Positions 34,580-47,134 of a DNA stretch of 64,000 nt are shown piece by piece (the first letter of the stretch is position 1; each line of letters opens with the position of its first letter). Below the pieces are notes generated by a model that was not told the origin of the DNA, searched no databases, and was given only the letters and a program-made list of their open reading frames with translations. The translations under genes and the position numbers were made by a program. The stretch is taken from the NCBI GenBank assembly GCA_002197995.1, contig NGZR01000004.1, positions 1,984,001 to 2,048,000 on the forward strand, in the 5' to 3' direction. Origin of the DNA: Gaeumannomyces sp. JS-464 (taxonomy: Eukaryota; Ascomycota; Sordariomycetes; Magnaporthales; Magnaporthaceae).

Positions 34580-37500
34580 CTATACTACACACAGAGATTG
34601 TTGATGGGATGTCCCCCTATATGCAGGCGCCAGTTCTACCTTTACAGGCAAACTCTCAAACTTGTCTAACCCGGATTTGGAAGTCCCCTTTTGCGGCTGT
34701 GATGGTTGTTGTTGGCCCATCATGCCCATCCCCATGTTCATGCCCATGCCCATGCCCATACCCATACCTCCGGGCTTGCTCATGCTGTTGGCCATGGCGT
34801 TCATGCTGTTATTGGCGGCCGCCATCCCCATCCCCATTCCCATGCCCATGCCCATCCCCGCGCCCATCCCGGAGCTTGTGCCAGACGACGAAAGCCCCAT
34901 CCCGTATCTGGGCGCTGGCTGCGCCTGTATCTGCGGCGCCGCAGGTGGCGGCGCAAGGCTGAAGCCGGACAGCCCCGACGCTGCCCCGCCGCCAGTGCTA
35001 GCCGACGGCGGAGGCGGCAGGGAGAAGGATGTGGCTCTCTGATGCTGCGCCATGCCAGCCGGCCGCTGCTGGTTCAGCGACATGGAAGACATGGATGAGT
35101 TGAGGTTCGCGCCTCCCAGGGAGGACGACGCCGGCGGCGGCGGGATGGGGGTGGCTGATGGGGACCCCCACGGGTTCGACGACGCCGGGAGGGGCGCGGG
35201 TGGCCGGGCAAAGGCTGAAGATGGCTGTGCGCTGCTTGCCGACGGCTGGAGCGGCTGCGAGAACTGCGAGCTGGACGGGGTGAGCGACTGGAAGCCGCCG
35301 AGGTCGGGTGTCACGGTCCTGAATCCGGGCTGTGCCTTCACGGCGCCGAGGTTGCTGGGGCCTGCAGACGTCGAGGCCGGCGCGGTCGACCATGAGAATG
35401 TCGGGGCGCTTGGTGTTGGTATCGAGGGCTTGATACCCGGGGACGTCACGTTGGAACCCGGGCCCGAGCCCTCGCCCCAGCTGTCCATAGGGTTTGGCGT
35501 GGACGACGAGGGCTTGCCCTTGACGAGGGACTCGAAGTCGTCTTCACCGCCACCGTTGGTAGTGGCGTCAAACTGCGTGCCAGTGACGCCGCCGAAAGAC
35601 ATAAAGTCGTCACTGGGCCCGGCCACAGCACCGTTGGTGTTGCCCGATAATTCCTGCAGCTTCTTAGTCTGCTCTTCCTCGACGCGTTTGGAAAGTGACC
35701 TGATGAGCTCCATGAAGGTCTGGAACTGTTTCAGGTCGAGTAGCGGACCGAGACTCATGCTCCAGAGAATGGGCAGGAGCTCCATGGCGACAAAGTCGGC
35801 GTCGGCAACCTGACCAACCACGCGAAGCACGTTGAGCGCCGCCATCATCACGGCCGGCTCCTTGGTCTTGATCACCTTGATCAGCGGCACAATCTTCTCC
35901 TGCATCGTGTACTTGTCCAGCGCGCTAGAGGACGATGTCTTTTTCTTGCCCTCGTTCAGCCCGTCAAGACCGTCGTCGGCGGCGGGGTCGTTGGACCCGC
36001 CGCACAGAATTACGAATGCCTGCAGGCCCCTGACCTTGATTGCAAGGCTGTTTGTCCTGCTAAAGATGGTGGCGATGACGGGGAAGAGCTCGTTCTTTAT
36101 AGTGCTGAAGTCTAGCACCGGCAAAATCACTGGCAGCGAGCGCAGCGCAGCATCAATCACAGACGGCGTGGGAGACTCGAGCGCCGTTCCGATTATAGGC
36201 AGCACGTCTAGTGTCCATGTCAGTCTTCAGTCCCATTCGCATTCAGGGGTAACGGGGGCTAACGGCAAAACGAAGAGAATGTGGTCGCTTACCATCCTTG
36301 AATTCTTTGCCTCCGCAATTATTAGCGATGGACGTCAGGTTCTCGAGCACAACCATCAAACCAGCATCCCTGGCCGGGTCCTTCTCCTGCGCATTCTTGA
36401 CGTTTGTTACAAACAGCTCCTTGAGCTGTGTCCGCACCTTGTCCCCAAAAGCCCGCCTGCCGGACGGCAAGAGGTCTATTATCTTGAAGACGTTCTGCAA
36501 AATCAACGAGACAAGATCCTTGTCCTTGAGCTCCTCCAGCAGTGCCAGCAGAATCTTCTTCTCCATGACAGACTTGGGGAACGAGGGCAGGACCTTGTTG
36601 AGCCCGCGCATGAACTGGGCCTTCTCGTTGGGCGTCTTGGCGGGGAACGAGTCGAGGAAGCGGATGGTAGAGACGAGGATGTTGTCAAAGAACTCGCTCA
36701 TCTGGAACTCCTTGGCTGTCATGCGCTGGGCGGGCCGGCGCGTGATCAGGCGCGGCAGCACTTGGTGGGACAGCTCCCTGGGCAGGGGTCGTGAGGAGAG
36801 GAAGTTGTTGTTGACCGACGGAGCCGTGGCCGAGGATGAGAAGGTCCTCTTGTAGCTGGATATGCTCGAGTTGGTCTCGATGGGCGAGCGGTGCGGCGAG
36901 TTGTAGAGGGCGACGCAGAGGACGCCGAGCGAGAACATGTCGGCCGAGGTGGTCAGGTTGCTGTCCATGACGAAGTCGGGAGAGGTGTAGTCGAGGTTTA
37001 TCTGGACGGAGCGTGGCAGGCGCGGGTCCGGGTTCAGGACCTCATGCAGGCTGATGGGCTGGAAGGACGTGGGCTTGGTAGAGCCGTCGGCCGGGCCGCA
37101 GAAGGCCAGGCCGCTGATCTTCCAGTCCGACTTGGCGTTGACGAGGATGGCATCGGGGGTGAGGTTGCCGTGAATCAGGCCGGCGTTCTCGTGCAGGAAC
37201 TCGAGGGCCTTGCTGATCTGCAGCAGGCCCTTCTGGATCTCGAGCTCGTCGATCTCGATCTCGCGGCGGCGGCGGGTGCCGTCGGCGTCCTCGGTAACGT
37301 AGCGGCTGGCGCGGCCGCCGGCGCGCTCCTGGTCGTCCTTGTCCTGCAACAGGCTGGCCAGGGAGGCGGTCACGGCCTCGGTGACGAACTGCAGGCCGCC
37401 GCCGCGCGTGTCCTCGACGGGCTCGACCAGCTCGAGGACGCTGGGGTGGCGCAGGCGGGCCAGGGCCGAGGCCTCCTTGCGCAGGCGCTCGACGACCTCC

Positions 37501-37724
37501 TCGGCGACGCGCTTGAAGGCGGCAGCGCTAGAGCGGCCCAGCGAGTTGCCATGCGAGTCGAGCGACTTGCGCTCAAAGACGAAGACGGAGTAGGGCTTGC
37601 CGGTCGACTTCTTCTTGGCGTCGTAGATCTTCCACGGGCCTGCCGTCGACGTCGAGGTCTGGGAGATGGAGTAGTTGGCGGTGATGTTGGTCGACGAGAT
37701 GGACTTCAGCGCATTGGAAAACAT
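34580..37724 (-). CDS. SCY1: Scy1-like pseudokinase with HEAT repeats (SCYL2/ppk32 type)
   Basis: A member of the SCY1 family, catalytically inactive kinases involved in clathrin/endosomal trafficking and tRNA-related transport. The start at 37724 (MFSNALKSISSTNITANYS) begins exon 1 (36293-37724). An intron (GTAAGC...ACTAG) leads to exon 2 (34580-36207), 1019 residues in all with no frame breaks. The kinase-like fold spans about residues 30-320, but the usual HRD is HGN (GLIHGNLTPDAILVN) and DFG is replaced (WKISGLAFCG), which supports a pseudokinase. HEAT-like helices follow (KELFVTNVKNAQEKD, LPIIGTALESPTPSVIDAALRSLPVIL). The C-terminal 350 residues are disordered, with Pro/Ser-rich sequence and long Met-Gly repeats, ending near the conserved SGLDKFESL. 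The promoter is shared with the aminotransferase gene. Confidence 0.88.
34738..34860. repeat. CCCATG/CCCATC repeat tract encoding Met-Gly repeats
   Basis: Imperfect tandem CCCATG/CCCATC units on the + strand, in two blocks (about 34722-34765 and 34825-34860). On the minus strand they encode the alternating Met-Gly stretches at the end of the Scy1-like protein. The frame is kept because the unit is six bases. Confidence 0.8.
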
Positions 37725-38526
37725 GGTGGGCGGCGGGCGAGCGAGACGCTCTTGAGCATGATGCTTGGGGGTGTGGCCGCGGCCTGTGATAGCCCGAGGG
37801 CCGTCGCTGTCGTCGCCGTCGGCGGGCTGCGGTTGGGTATAAAGGACGTGGGTTTCGCTTCGGAGAAAAGCGCAGAGTGCTAGGTCCTGGATCAGCCCAG
37901 CACCTCGGACGACCCGCGCGGGCTGGACGGGCAGAGATAGCACTTGTTGCCGTTGGATGGCCCCCAAATTTTATTTTGGGTATTCGACGATAAACTCGCG
38001 TGGCTTACGTTGCACATCCACGATGGGAGTAATTGGCGTGCTGCATGCAGCCCGGCCGAGCCCAGCTCAGCCCACTATGGAGCCAGCGTGCCGAGCTGCA
38101 GCCAGCACTGACACCCGCAGCTGCCCGAAGAAGCGACTCGACAAGGGCCAGGGTCAGTGCCGCCACTGACATTTGGGGCGCCTGCAATTGGGAATTAGGG
38201 GCCTAGAGACGTGAATGACTAACATCAATACTCCGATCAAGCTCCGATACCGCACATACCACGCCTTGATTGAATGAAGACTGAAGATTGCATTTTCGCA
38301 ACGGCTCCGGCTTCCTTGTCGGACTCATAATATTCAGTCCTCACCGATTCTTGCGAGCCAGATCGGTCCCCGCCTCCTGCTATAACAATCCCCGTGTCTG
38401 TCCGGACCGGGTCGTCGCTCCTTCGAGGGCTGCCCAGCCGTGTTTGCTGCTCAATTGCACTTTTCAGCAGCGCCTCTCCCTCTTTGAACGCCGCCAAGAT
38501 ACACATACCACCTCGGCGCATACAAG
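37725..38526. other. Bidirectional promoter region (Scy1 / BCAT)
   Basis: About 800 bp between divergent starts. Long open frames on either strand here extend from the coding regions without added protein features. No gene was found. Confidence 0.55.
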
Positions 38527-39807
38527 ATGATGCAGCCCATGCTCCTGCGGTCCGCGTTTAGGGCTGCGCCTGCCGCCCGGCTGCTCTCAAGGAGAGCCTA
38601 CAGCATCAAGCCCGTCGCCGCCTCGGTTCCGCAGCCCAAGGACATCGATGTCTCGCAGCTCAAGGTCACCAGGACCTCGACGCCTGGCACTCTGGAGAAG
38701 CCGGAGACCCTTGTCTTTGGCAGGAAATTCACAGGTCCGTGGCGCATGTCTTGCGCAGCAGCTATTGATGCCCTCCCCGCCTTCTAACTTGTTCTAGACC
38801 ACATGATCACGGTCGAGTGGGAGGCCACACAGGGCTGGATGGCCCCCCAGATCGTGCCTTACCAGAACTTGTCGCTGGACCCGGCCACCTGCGTCTTCCA
38901 CTACGCTTTTGAGTGCTTCGAGGGCATGAAGGCCTACAAGGACAAGGCCGGCAACGTGCGCCTCTTCCGCCCAGACAAGAACATGGAGCGCTTCAACAAG
39001 TCGGCCGCCCGCATCGCCCTGCCTACCTTTGGCGCCCCCGCCCTGACGGAACTGATAGCCCGCCTCGCCAAGCTCGACGCCCGCTTCATCCCCGACCGGC
39101 GCGGCTACTCGCTCTACCTGCGCCCCACCATGATCGGCACCCAAAAGACGCTCGGCGTCGGCCCCCCGGGCTCCGCCCTTCTTTACGTCATCGCCAGCCC
39201 CGTCGGGCCCTACTACCCGACCGGCTTCAAGGCCATCTCGCTCGAGGCCACCGACTATGCCGTCCGCGCCTGGCCCGGTGGTGTCGGCGACAAGAAGCTC
39301 GGCGCCAACTACGCCCCCTGCATCGTCCCCCAGCGCGAGGCAATGAGCCGCGGCTTCCAGCAGAACCTGTGGCTGTTCGGCGAGGAGGAGTACGTCACCG
39401 AGGTCGGCACCATGAACATGTTTGTCGCCCTGCGCGACAAGGAGACGGGCCAGCCCGAGCTCGTCACCGCCCCTCTCGACGGCACCATCCTGGAGGGCGT
39501 CACGCGCGATTCGGTCCTCAGCCTGGCCCGCGAGCGCCTCGTCCCCGAGGGCTGGAAGGTCTCGGAGCGCAAGTACACCATGCGCGACCTGCACGAGGCT
39601 GCTACTGAGGGCAGGCTACTCGAGGCCTTCGGCTCCGGCACTGCCGCCATCGTCAGCCCCGTCCGCTCCGTATCGTGGAAGGGCCAGGTTGTCAACTGCG
39701 GCCTGGCTGATCAGGAGGAGTCGGGCGAGATCGCCACAAGGATGAAGGGCTGGATGGAATCAATCCAGTACGGCGACGAGGAGCACGAGTGGAGCTATGT
39801 CTGCTAG
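38527..39807 (+). CDS. BAT1: Mitochondrial branched-chain amino acid aminotransferase
   Basis: A PLP enzyme that interconverts Leu/Ile/Val and their 2-oxo acids, the last step of synthesis and first of breakdown. Exon 1 (38527-38734) encodes an Arg/Ala/Ser-rich leader (MMQPMLLRSAFRAAPAARLL) typical of mitochondrial import. A 63 bp intron (GTCCGT...TTCTAG) joins KFT to DHMITVEWEATQGW. The 405-residue protein has the class IV fold with FHYAFECFEGMKAY, LYLRPTMIGT, the PLP-lysine region GDKKLGANYAP, and EVGTMNMF followed by LDGTILEGVTRDS. Both the leader and the length match mitochondrial Bat1-type enzymes. A cytosolic product from an internal start cannot be excluded. Confidence 0.93.
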
Positions 39808-40484
39808 AAGAAAAGAAGGAAAAAAAAAAAAGAAAAGGAAACAACAGCTCGAGATCTATGGCGGGGTCCACAGTTATCCGCTACTGTTAGATCTGAGATG
39901 ATCTGCACTGACTTTGTCTGGGTGGAAAAGTTAGCATATGTCGTTGTATGGAAGACCGTTGATATCAGGATATGTGGTGAGATACCCCACATCCAAAAGT
40001 CTTTTTTCAATCTGGTATAATGGGCCAGTTAGATGAGCGATGGCGTTGGCCAGAGGGAAGATACGGATAGACCAATTTCAGCCTCGAGGGTTGGTTGATG
40101 AGCGTTTGATGCGGTTGTCATTTGATGAAAGCAACGTTCATGCATGCAACCGTCGAGTTGGAGACAAACATCAAAATGAATGGCTCCAAGAGTGAGAATT
40201 GATTTGTGTCGACAATGAAGGCAGAAAAATGGGGAGTAGGAGACAAAATGAAATAGGCAAGAAAGAAGGAAAAAGAAGAAAAAGATGCAGGTCTATCCCC
40301 TAATATATCGATCGATCGACCCAGCTTTGGAACTCAAACTCGGCGGCTTCATTCTAGACGACGAGCAGGGGGAAATGCTTTACATGCCGCCCGACGCGTC
40401 GACCTCTCGCTCTCTCCGACGCCACGGGCTCATGTGACTCCCACACTAGCGTCGCTGGAGGGTCACATCACAACCGACCATGAC
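39808..40484. other. Convergent 3' region (BCAT / complex I subunit)
   Basis: A-rich 3' sequence with purine-rich tracts (39808-39840, 40255-40290). No gene was found. Confidence 0.55.
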
Positions 40485-40960
40485 CTAAGGCTTCTTCTCG
40501 GGGAACGGGTCCTCCAGGATGCCCTCGGCCTCTAACCTCCGGCGAGCCTCCTCAAGGGCCCAAGTTTGTATGCTGTGGGAGGGGGGTCGGGTTAGGTCAG
40601 CCGGGGCAACTTTGATGAAAAACAACGACCACCAGAGAGATATGGGGAGGGGTCACGGATGAGGAGAACGCACGAGGTGTCGGGCTTGTAGGCCATGGCG
40701 ACGGTGAAGACGGCGAGGCTGCCGAAGAAGCCGATCCACATGATGTTCTCCCAGCCCTCCTTCTGGTACTTCTCGCCGGGCTTGACGCCGAACAGCCAGC
40801 CCGTGGGCGGGTCGTACTCGGGCCCGTGCGAGGCGCCGCGCCGCGCCGACGTCGAGAAGAGCGCGGCCCGCCGGGCGGCGGCCGCGGGCGCGCTGGCCCG
40901 GCTCTGCTGCAGGGCGCGGGTGGCGGCCCGGAGCGCGACGCTGGGTCTGATGTTGGGCAT
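40485..40960 (-). CDS. Complex I ESSS/NDUFB11-like subunit
   Basis: An accessory subunit of the membrane arm of mitochondrial NADH:ubiquinone oxidoreductase. Exon 1 (40674-40960) starts MPNIRPSVALRAATRAL, an import-type leader, then ARRGASHGPEYDPPTGWLFGVKPGEKYQKEGWENIMW. A single membrane segment follows (IGFFGSLAVFTVAMAY). The intron (GTGCGT...CACAG) joins KPDTS to IQTWALEEARRRLEAEGILEDPFPEKKP in exon 2 (40485-40572). The total is 124 residues with consistent phase, a normal length for this subunit. The second exon is short and easily missed, but its phase, splice sites and acidic-helical tail support it. Confidence 0.87.
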
Positions 40961-41705
40961 TGCTTTTTTTTTTTCCTTTCCTCTCGATCCCCCTTTTTCC
41001 TCTTTCCAATGTCGGTCTGTTTGTTCTCGCTTGGGACTGCTTGTCGGGGTGTTGGCTACCAGGCTTGGGTTCCTTCGGTGTCAATCGGCCTGTTCGTCGG
41101 GCTCGCCTGCTCTCGTCGTTGTCGTCGTCAGGTTTGGCTTCCCGAGCCGAAAGCAATTGGTGGAGTGGAGATTGGTCCGTCGTCGAGCGGGCTTGGAGCG
41201 TGGAGCGAGGTTGTGATGTGGCTCACTCTTGCGGTGGTGAGCGAAATCCAAAGCCTGGAAGGCGGCGTGAAGAGCTCCGAGTCACGTGTATTGTCACGTG
41301 GCATGACTGGCTGGTCGACAGATCGGCATCTTGGGCGCCCCGCCCATGGAGACCAATTCTTCCCTTCATCCATTCCCGTTGGACCGATTGAGAGATGAAC
41401 GTCATCTGGGAATCGAACATTGCTTAGCGCAACCCAGCCATCCGGCTCCATTCCTGGACACAGTGTGTCCCAAATCCCACCAATCTACCATCTATCGAGA
41501 ACAACACAGAATACCTATTTCCTGACTAATGCTCTAATCCTGCTCATATCTAATATGCCAACAAACCCGACACCGCAAATGCATGCATGTCATATCCATA
41601 TCCCATGTGTAAACCCAATTACAAGTCCATCCTATCCATGCCGTAACAGTCATGTGCTGTGCTGTCTATATCTGAACCAACAAAAAAAAGGGCATTGATC
41701 CAAAT
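40961..41705. other. Intergenic region between complex I subunit and Dna2
   Basis: Promoter side of the complex I subunit gene and 3' side of Dna2, both on the minus strand. Two CACGTG-like sites lie near 41282-41300 (gtCACGTGta and gtCACGTGgc), possible basic-helix-loop-helix or general E-box sites. No gene was found. Confidence 0.5.
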
Positions 41706-44700
41706 CTAATAGCCGCCAGCCGGCATCATGTCGTTGAGTATGTCTCGGAGCAGAGGCTTGCCCTGCATGAGCGCCCTCTCCCCAATCTTGGCCTTCCTCG
41801 GCCCACGCCCCTCTGGCACCGGCGCCGCGTTTTCCTTGCGGTTCGGGGCGGCAGCAGCGGTCGGCGATACCTGTTGCCACTCGCCACCTCCCGAGGAAAC
41901 GCGCTTCTTGGGCGTTCGCCTGGCCGGCGTCTTGGCCGGCGGCGAGTCAAAGGCCGTCGTCCCCGTCCCCGCGACGCCGGCCCCGTCATCGAACACGTGC
42001 GCCGACAGCGCGTCGGCGGGGAGGTCGCAGACCCAGTTGCGGTCCTCCATGAGGCGGACGAAGCGGCTCAGCATCTCGTCGGCGCCACACCCCCGGAGCG
42101 TCTCGCGGCTGCCGACGACGAGGAGCTTGGTCTTTGCGCGCGTAAAGGCAACATTGATACGCCGCCAGTCGCGCAGCAGCTCGCCAATGTTGCACGCCTC
42201 GTTGCTGCGCACCAGGCTGAGTACCACCACCTCCTTGTCGCGACCCTGGAACCGGTCTGCCGTGTGCATCTCCACCGCCGCCGCCTGGCCCGGCCGGCTG
42301 CTGCCCCGGTGCAGCTTGTGCTTGAGCAGCGCCAGCTGCGACCGATAGTGCGTCATGATGCCGATCTCTGACGGCGGTACCCCGACCGTCATGAGCGCGT
42401 CCACCAGCTGCACCACCAGCTGCGCCTCCACCGGGTTCACGATCCGGTTGCCCTTGGCCTCCTCGCGGTTGTTGGGCAGCGCGTCCGTGTTGACAAATGC
42501 CACCCGCGTCTCCGGGTCTAGCAGGTGCCCCAGCCAGCACCCCGTCCCTCCTGTGCAGAAAGACTTGGGCACCGCGGCTGCCGGCTGCGACTTTGATAGC
42601 GCGAGGAAGGACGACGCGTCGTAGTGGTGACGCGTCAGCGCCGCGGGGTCTGGCACATCGAGCTTGTGGAAGCGCAGCTCCTCGGTCCCGCACTTGAGGT
42701 GCCCCTTATAGATCAGAGTGTTACTTAGGGTCATGATGTCCTCGCACATGCGGTACTGATGCTCGAGGTTGACCACCGAGTCCGGGTGCGTGTCGGACAG
42801 CAGCTTGAAGAGACTGACGTCCAGGCCTCCAAGACGGGCTTCCTCGTTCTGGACAAGCGGCGGCAGCTGGTTATGGTCTCCGACGAGCACAAACGTGCGA
42901 GCCATGCGGATCGGGCCCAGACACACGGGCAGCGTGATCTGCGACGCCTCGTCGACGATGCAGTAATCGAACGTGCGCTCGTTGAACACGGGGTGGTTGA
43001 CACCGAGGCACGTCGTCGCAACCACCGGCGAGTCGTGCCATGCGCTGCGGATCTCCTCAAACGACTTCTTCGGTTGTGCTGCGAGGGTGGCAAACTCCTG
43101 CACCTCGGGGTGGACTTTTGCAGGAGCCCCGAGTCGCAGAATCTGTATATTGTCCTTCTCGAGCTTGAGCAGGATGTTGTCGACCGCGCTGTGCGTGTAC
43201 GAGGCAAGCAGGACGCTCTTGCCCTGACGGTTGAGGGCGCGGATGATGTGCGCGATGGTCGTTGTCTTGCCCGTGCCTGGCATCCCAAGAACCAGCGCAT
43301 AGTCCTTGGCACTCATGACCTTCTCGATGGCCTTTTGTTGGTCGATGTTGAGACTCTCCTTGCCCGTAATCTCGTACTGAGTCGGCACAGACTTGAACGT
43401 CGGCGGCTCCAGATCCACGACCAGTCGTCGAATCTCCCGAGAGCCAAACAAACCGTTCGACATGACATGTACAAGATTGTTCCGTACTGTCGCCATGCCA
43501 TTGCTGAACTCGTCCTTGTCCAGCCGGTACCGGACCGATGACGCCGTGCTCCGTGACTGCTGGGAACTGCGGTGCCGGCGGGCCCAACCTCCATGATGCT
43601 AGCAAAGACTTGGTTGTTGGCCTCGTCGAAGCCTGGCTGGCGGATCCTCGAGTTGTGGAGCCGCCTGTCGACGGCAACAGTAATCCTCCGCTTCCTGACT
43701 GCGGTGACAAATCCCAGGGCCAGCGCAAAGTGGCCCTGCTCGTCCGAAACGACAATGGGCTCGCCGACGGCAAGCTGGGACTCCAGGAACGAAAAGTTGG
43801 GGCCGGCGTTGTCCTTGACAAAGGCGTACCGGAACCGGTTGATCTTGGGAGTGTCCTTGTCCTCGACTGCCGACCCTTCCTCGATGATGACGTTGCCGAA
43901 GCAGCGACCGAGCTTTTCGCGCTCACTGCTGAGCATTGTCCACAACTCTCGGCGAAGCTTCTGGCTCTCCTTCTCCTCCTTGGTGAGCAGGTCCTCCCAT
44001 TTGAGGAAGAATTCCTTGTGCGTTGGCGAGAGGTGCTTGACCACCTCGTCGAACTTGGCCTGCATACCACTCGTCTCGCCGTCGCCGTCGTCGGCAAGCT
44101 TGTGGTAGATGAAGCAGGAAGTCTGGGCGTAGCACTTGCCGCACATGTTCTTGGCCTTCTTCATGGGCGGAAGCTGCACGCTCCGCTCACGGGCGTAGCA
44201 GGCCAGCTGGTTGCGCTGCATGATCATGTGTCGCAGCTCGTGACGGACCGCAGGTATGCGCATGGTCTGCGACGTCTCCATGTAGTACAGCACGCCGTAC
44301 ACAATCTCGATGTCGTAGCGGTCCGAGAGGAGCAGGTTGTAGAGCGCCGTCTGCGCTTGGTGGTTGGCGTTGACGTTCTTCCCCGTCTTCACCTCGAACG
44401 GCACCGTCAGCGTGCGGCGGTCGTTGCCGTCTCGCATCGTCACCTGCACCGTGGCGTCGATGTTGCCTTTGAGCCCGTACATGGGAGACCATACGTGTTC
44501 CTCGACGTCCAGGAGCTTGCTGACGCACATGTTGGCCTTGTCACCGTGACGGCCCTGGACAATTGCGTCCGACCGGGGAAAAGCCGACACAAAGGCCTCG
44601 GCCCACTGCCTCATCTCCTTCATCTTGGACAGCAGATGCTCGCGCGCGTCGCTGAGGCTGGCTTTGATGGTATATAAGTCTTCCACGTGGCGCTCAATGT

Positions 44701-47134
44701 CCTTGTCGACAACGGCAGTCAGGAACTGAGAATCCCATTTGTTGGCCACCAGCGCCTCCTGAAAGATCTCGTGGAGCATCGTGCCGTAAACCATGGGCGC
44801 GGATGCCTCGCCCGTAGCCTTGACTCTGTCCTGCAAGACGGCGCGGCGGATACAGCCGAAGGAGTCTGCCACGACTGTAGCCGAGATCAGCTGGTCGGGG
44901 TGGAGGATGAGCATGTTGTGAGAGTTGTCGACTACACATCATGCCTGACTCCTCGAAGTCTCCGATGACATGGACATAGGACTTGACCGTTGCCGGGGTC
45001 TCCAGCCAGTCCTCTCGGAGGTGGACGGTCTGGATGTTGTTCGTTCTCTCCGCTTGAACAATGAGTATCTATGTGATCAGGGGCACGCCAGGCGAGCCAT
45101 GTCGGTTAGCCAACTAGCGACTCAGGGAAGCTCATCTTGTATCTCCCGCATCACCATTCGGGACCTGTTTTGTGGAACATACCCTTTCCGGCTTCTCTCG
45201 TTCATTGTTGTCGACGTACGAGGCATCGAACAGGCTTGTTACCAGATATCGTTGGATCGCTCTGGGCTTCTGGCTGGGCTGGAAAAAATGAATGGCTTTA
45301 GCAAGGGCGCTTCTACAGCAACAACTACGTACGTGTACGTACATTTGCAAAGGACAAAGACGATGCGGTTCCTGCCGCTCTCATCGCTCTGGCTGTTGCT
45401 GCTGTGGTGGTTGTTGCTGCCGCTGGCTGCCTCGCTGACTGCGTGGCGGCCAATTCTACAGCATCAAAATCGAAGTCGCCATCAAAATCATCCCCGTATG
45501 TGTCCTCCCCATCCTCATCAGCCACACCACCACCGCTACGCCCGCCACTTGTGCGGTCGTTCTTGCCCCCGGCGTGCGATGTCCTTTGCGCATTCGTGGT
45601 CTGCATTGGCCGTGGTCCACTACGCGTGGATGGGTTTTGTGGTGGGCATTGCGATGGCGGCCTCGACTCTATCTGGGTCATCAAAGTCTCTGCTGCGGTG
45701 AAAAGATCGTCGTCCAGATCGTCAAAGTCGTCGTCAAAGTCGGCCGAGGCACCCAAGCTTTGCTTCGGCCTCTCAATCGCTGGGGGCACGGGTTGAGGGC
45801 GGGGTGCAGGTTCAGGGGGTGGTCTGGTTGCTTGCGCGCTGCCCAGAGTTGCGTCCAGCTCCATTAGCGTGTCGTCGTCAAAATCGTCGTCTCCGTAGTC
45901 TGAAGACTGGTCGGCTGCCTTTTTAACGTCCTCCTCCCCGAGAGCGGTATCACTCGAGCTCGACGGCTGCTTTGTGGGCAACTTGAAGATGGGTACATCA
46001 GCGCCCTCAGTCGGCTGCTGCCTCATCGGCGACGCGCGACGCTTCTGAGGCGAGGGTGATCGCTGCATCATCTCGCGATGCTGGCTAGCGTTAGACTTCT
46101 CGAGCTCTCCGGTGACGGTCTCGAGCAGGTCCGAGACCAGCGACGACTTGGAGTCTGGGTAGGCCGCATGCCTGAGGCGGCTCGTCGGGGAATCCACAGT
46201 CGGGTTGCCTATCCTGCGGCGTTTGGGCCAGTTGTTACCGCAGCTCGCAGCCCTGCGCAGGCTGCTATCGGACAGCGCCGCGGCGGCCCCCTTGGCCGGG
46301 CGAGGAGAGGACGCGACAAAGAGGTGAGCAAGGGCCGGGTCAGCGGCACCCAGCGGCGTGTTCTTGGACGTCCTGCACGTGGAAAACCTATCCCAGAGGT
46401 CAATAGCCGGGTCTGCGTGAGGCGACCTCAGTGCACTGGTCAACTCCTTAACATTGACGACGGGAGTGTCGAGGTTCGGGTTCGCTGGCGAGGAAACGGG
46501 TGAGGAGCTCCTTGCGCGCTTTGTGCCTTTTCGGGGCAGCAAAGGGGAGATAAAGGAGTCTTCTGGGTCGTAGGGCTTGTCCCACAGCAGTTTGTCGCTC
46601 GGTGATACCTCGTCCTGCTCCTCCACCTGGTTGGCCTCGCCCATGCGGACGAGGTCCTGCCACGCCAATTTCGCCACCGGCGTGGTTGCTACCCCGGGCC
46701 CTAGTGATGCGAGGACCTGCGGCTGCGCCTTCCCACTGGACCTTGCCGAGTCCACCCTGCGATTCTCCTTGTCGGACCCGTCCTCGGTGGTGGTGACGCC
46801 GCCGCCGCCCGGCGCCTCGCGTTTCATTGCCGGAAGACTAGGCTCGGCCGTGGTCCCGACATCCGGCCCGTCGAATCGAAATTTGGTCAACTTGGTCTTG
46901 GTCGCTGCGGACACGGGAGGCAGCGGCCTCGAGGACTGCCGAGCAGCGGCCGGGTGGCTTTCAGAGCGTCGCCATTGTTGTTTACGCTGCGTTCGGTGTC
47001 AGCAGGTGGACCAACATGCGCGACGAGGACAGCGTGCTGGCGGGGCTAATAGCTGGGTGATTTGATGCTATAGAGCAGCTTACCGTGTGTGGCTTCAGGG
47101 CGCTCTGGTCGGATAACGTCTTTTGCAAAGGCAT
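41706..47134 (-). CDS. DNA2: DNA replication ATP-dependent helicase/nuclease Dna2
   Basis: Dna2 cleaves long 5' flaps of Okazaki fragments and resects double-strand breaks. There are four exons: 47084-47134 (MPLQKTLSDQSALKPHT), 45343-46986 (long disordered, acidic N-terminal region), 45183-45278 (PSQKPRAIQRYLVTSLFD) and 41706-45068. Donors are GTAAGC, GTACGT and GTATGT. The Cas4-like nuclease domain has the iron-sulfur cysteines SFGC... and CGKCYAQTSC, and the catalytic FEVKTGKN. The superfamily 1 helicase has Walker A GMPGTGKTTT, Walker B DEAS, GDHNQLPP, LEHQYRM, and TADRFQGRDKEVV with the VAFTRAK motif. Two frame breaks occur: one extra base near 44940 and one missing near 43565-43590. After both, the total is 1717 residues and divisible by three. 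The gene is divergent from the polyglutamine membrane-protein gene. Confidence 0.93.

Noticed and set aside
36891..37883. A 330-codon plus-strand open frame opposite the Scy1-like gene
   Set aside because: An antisense shadow of the pseudokinase exon, caused by GC-rich codon bias. The minus-strand reading has clear family motifs.
43538..44677. A 379-codon plus-strand open frame opposite Dna2
   Set aside because: Antisense shadow of the Dna2 nuclease domain.
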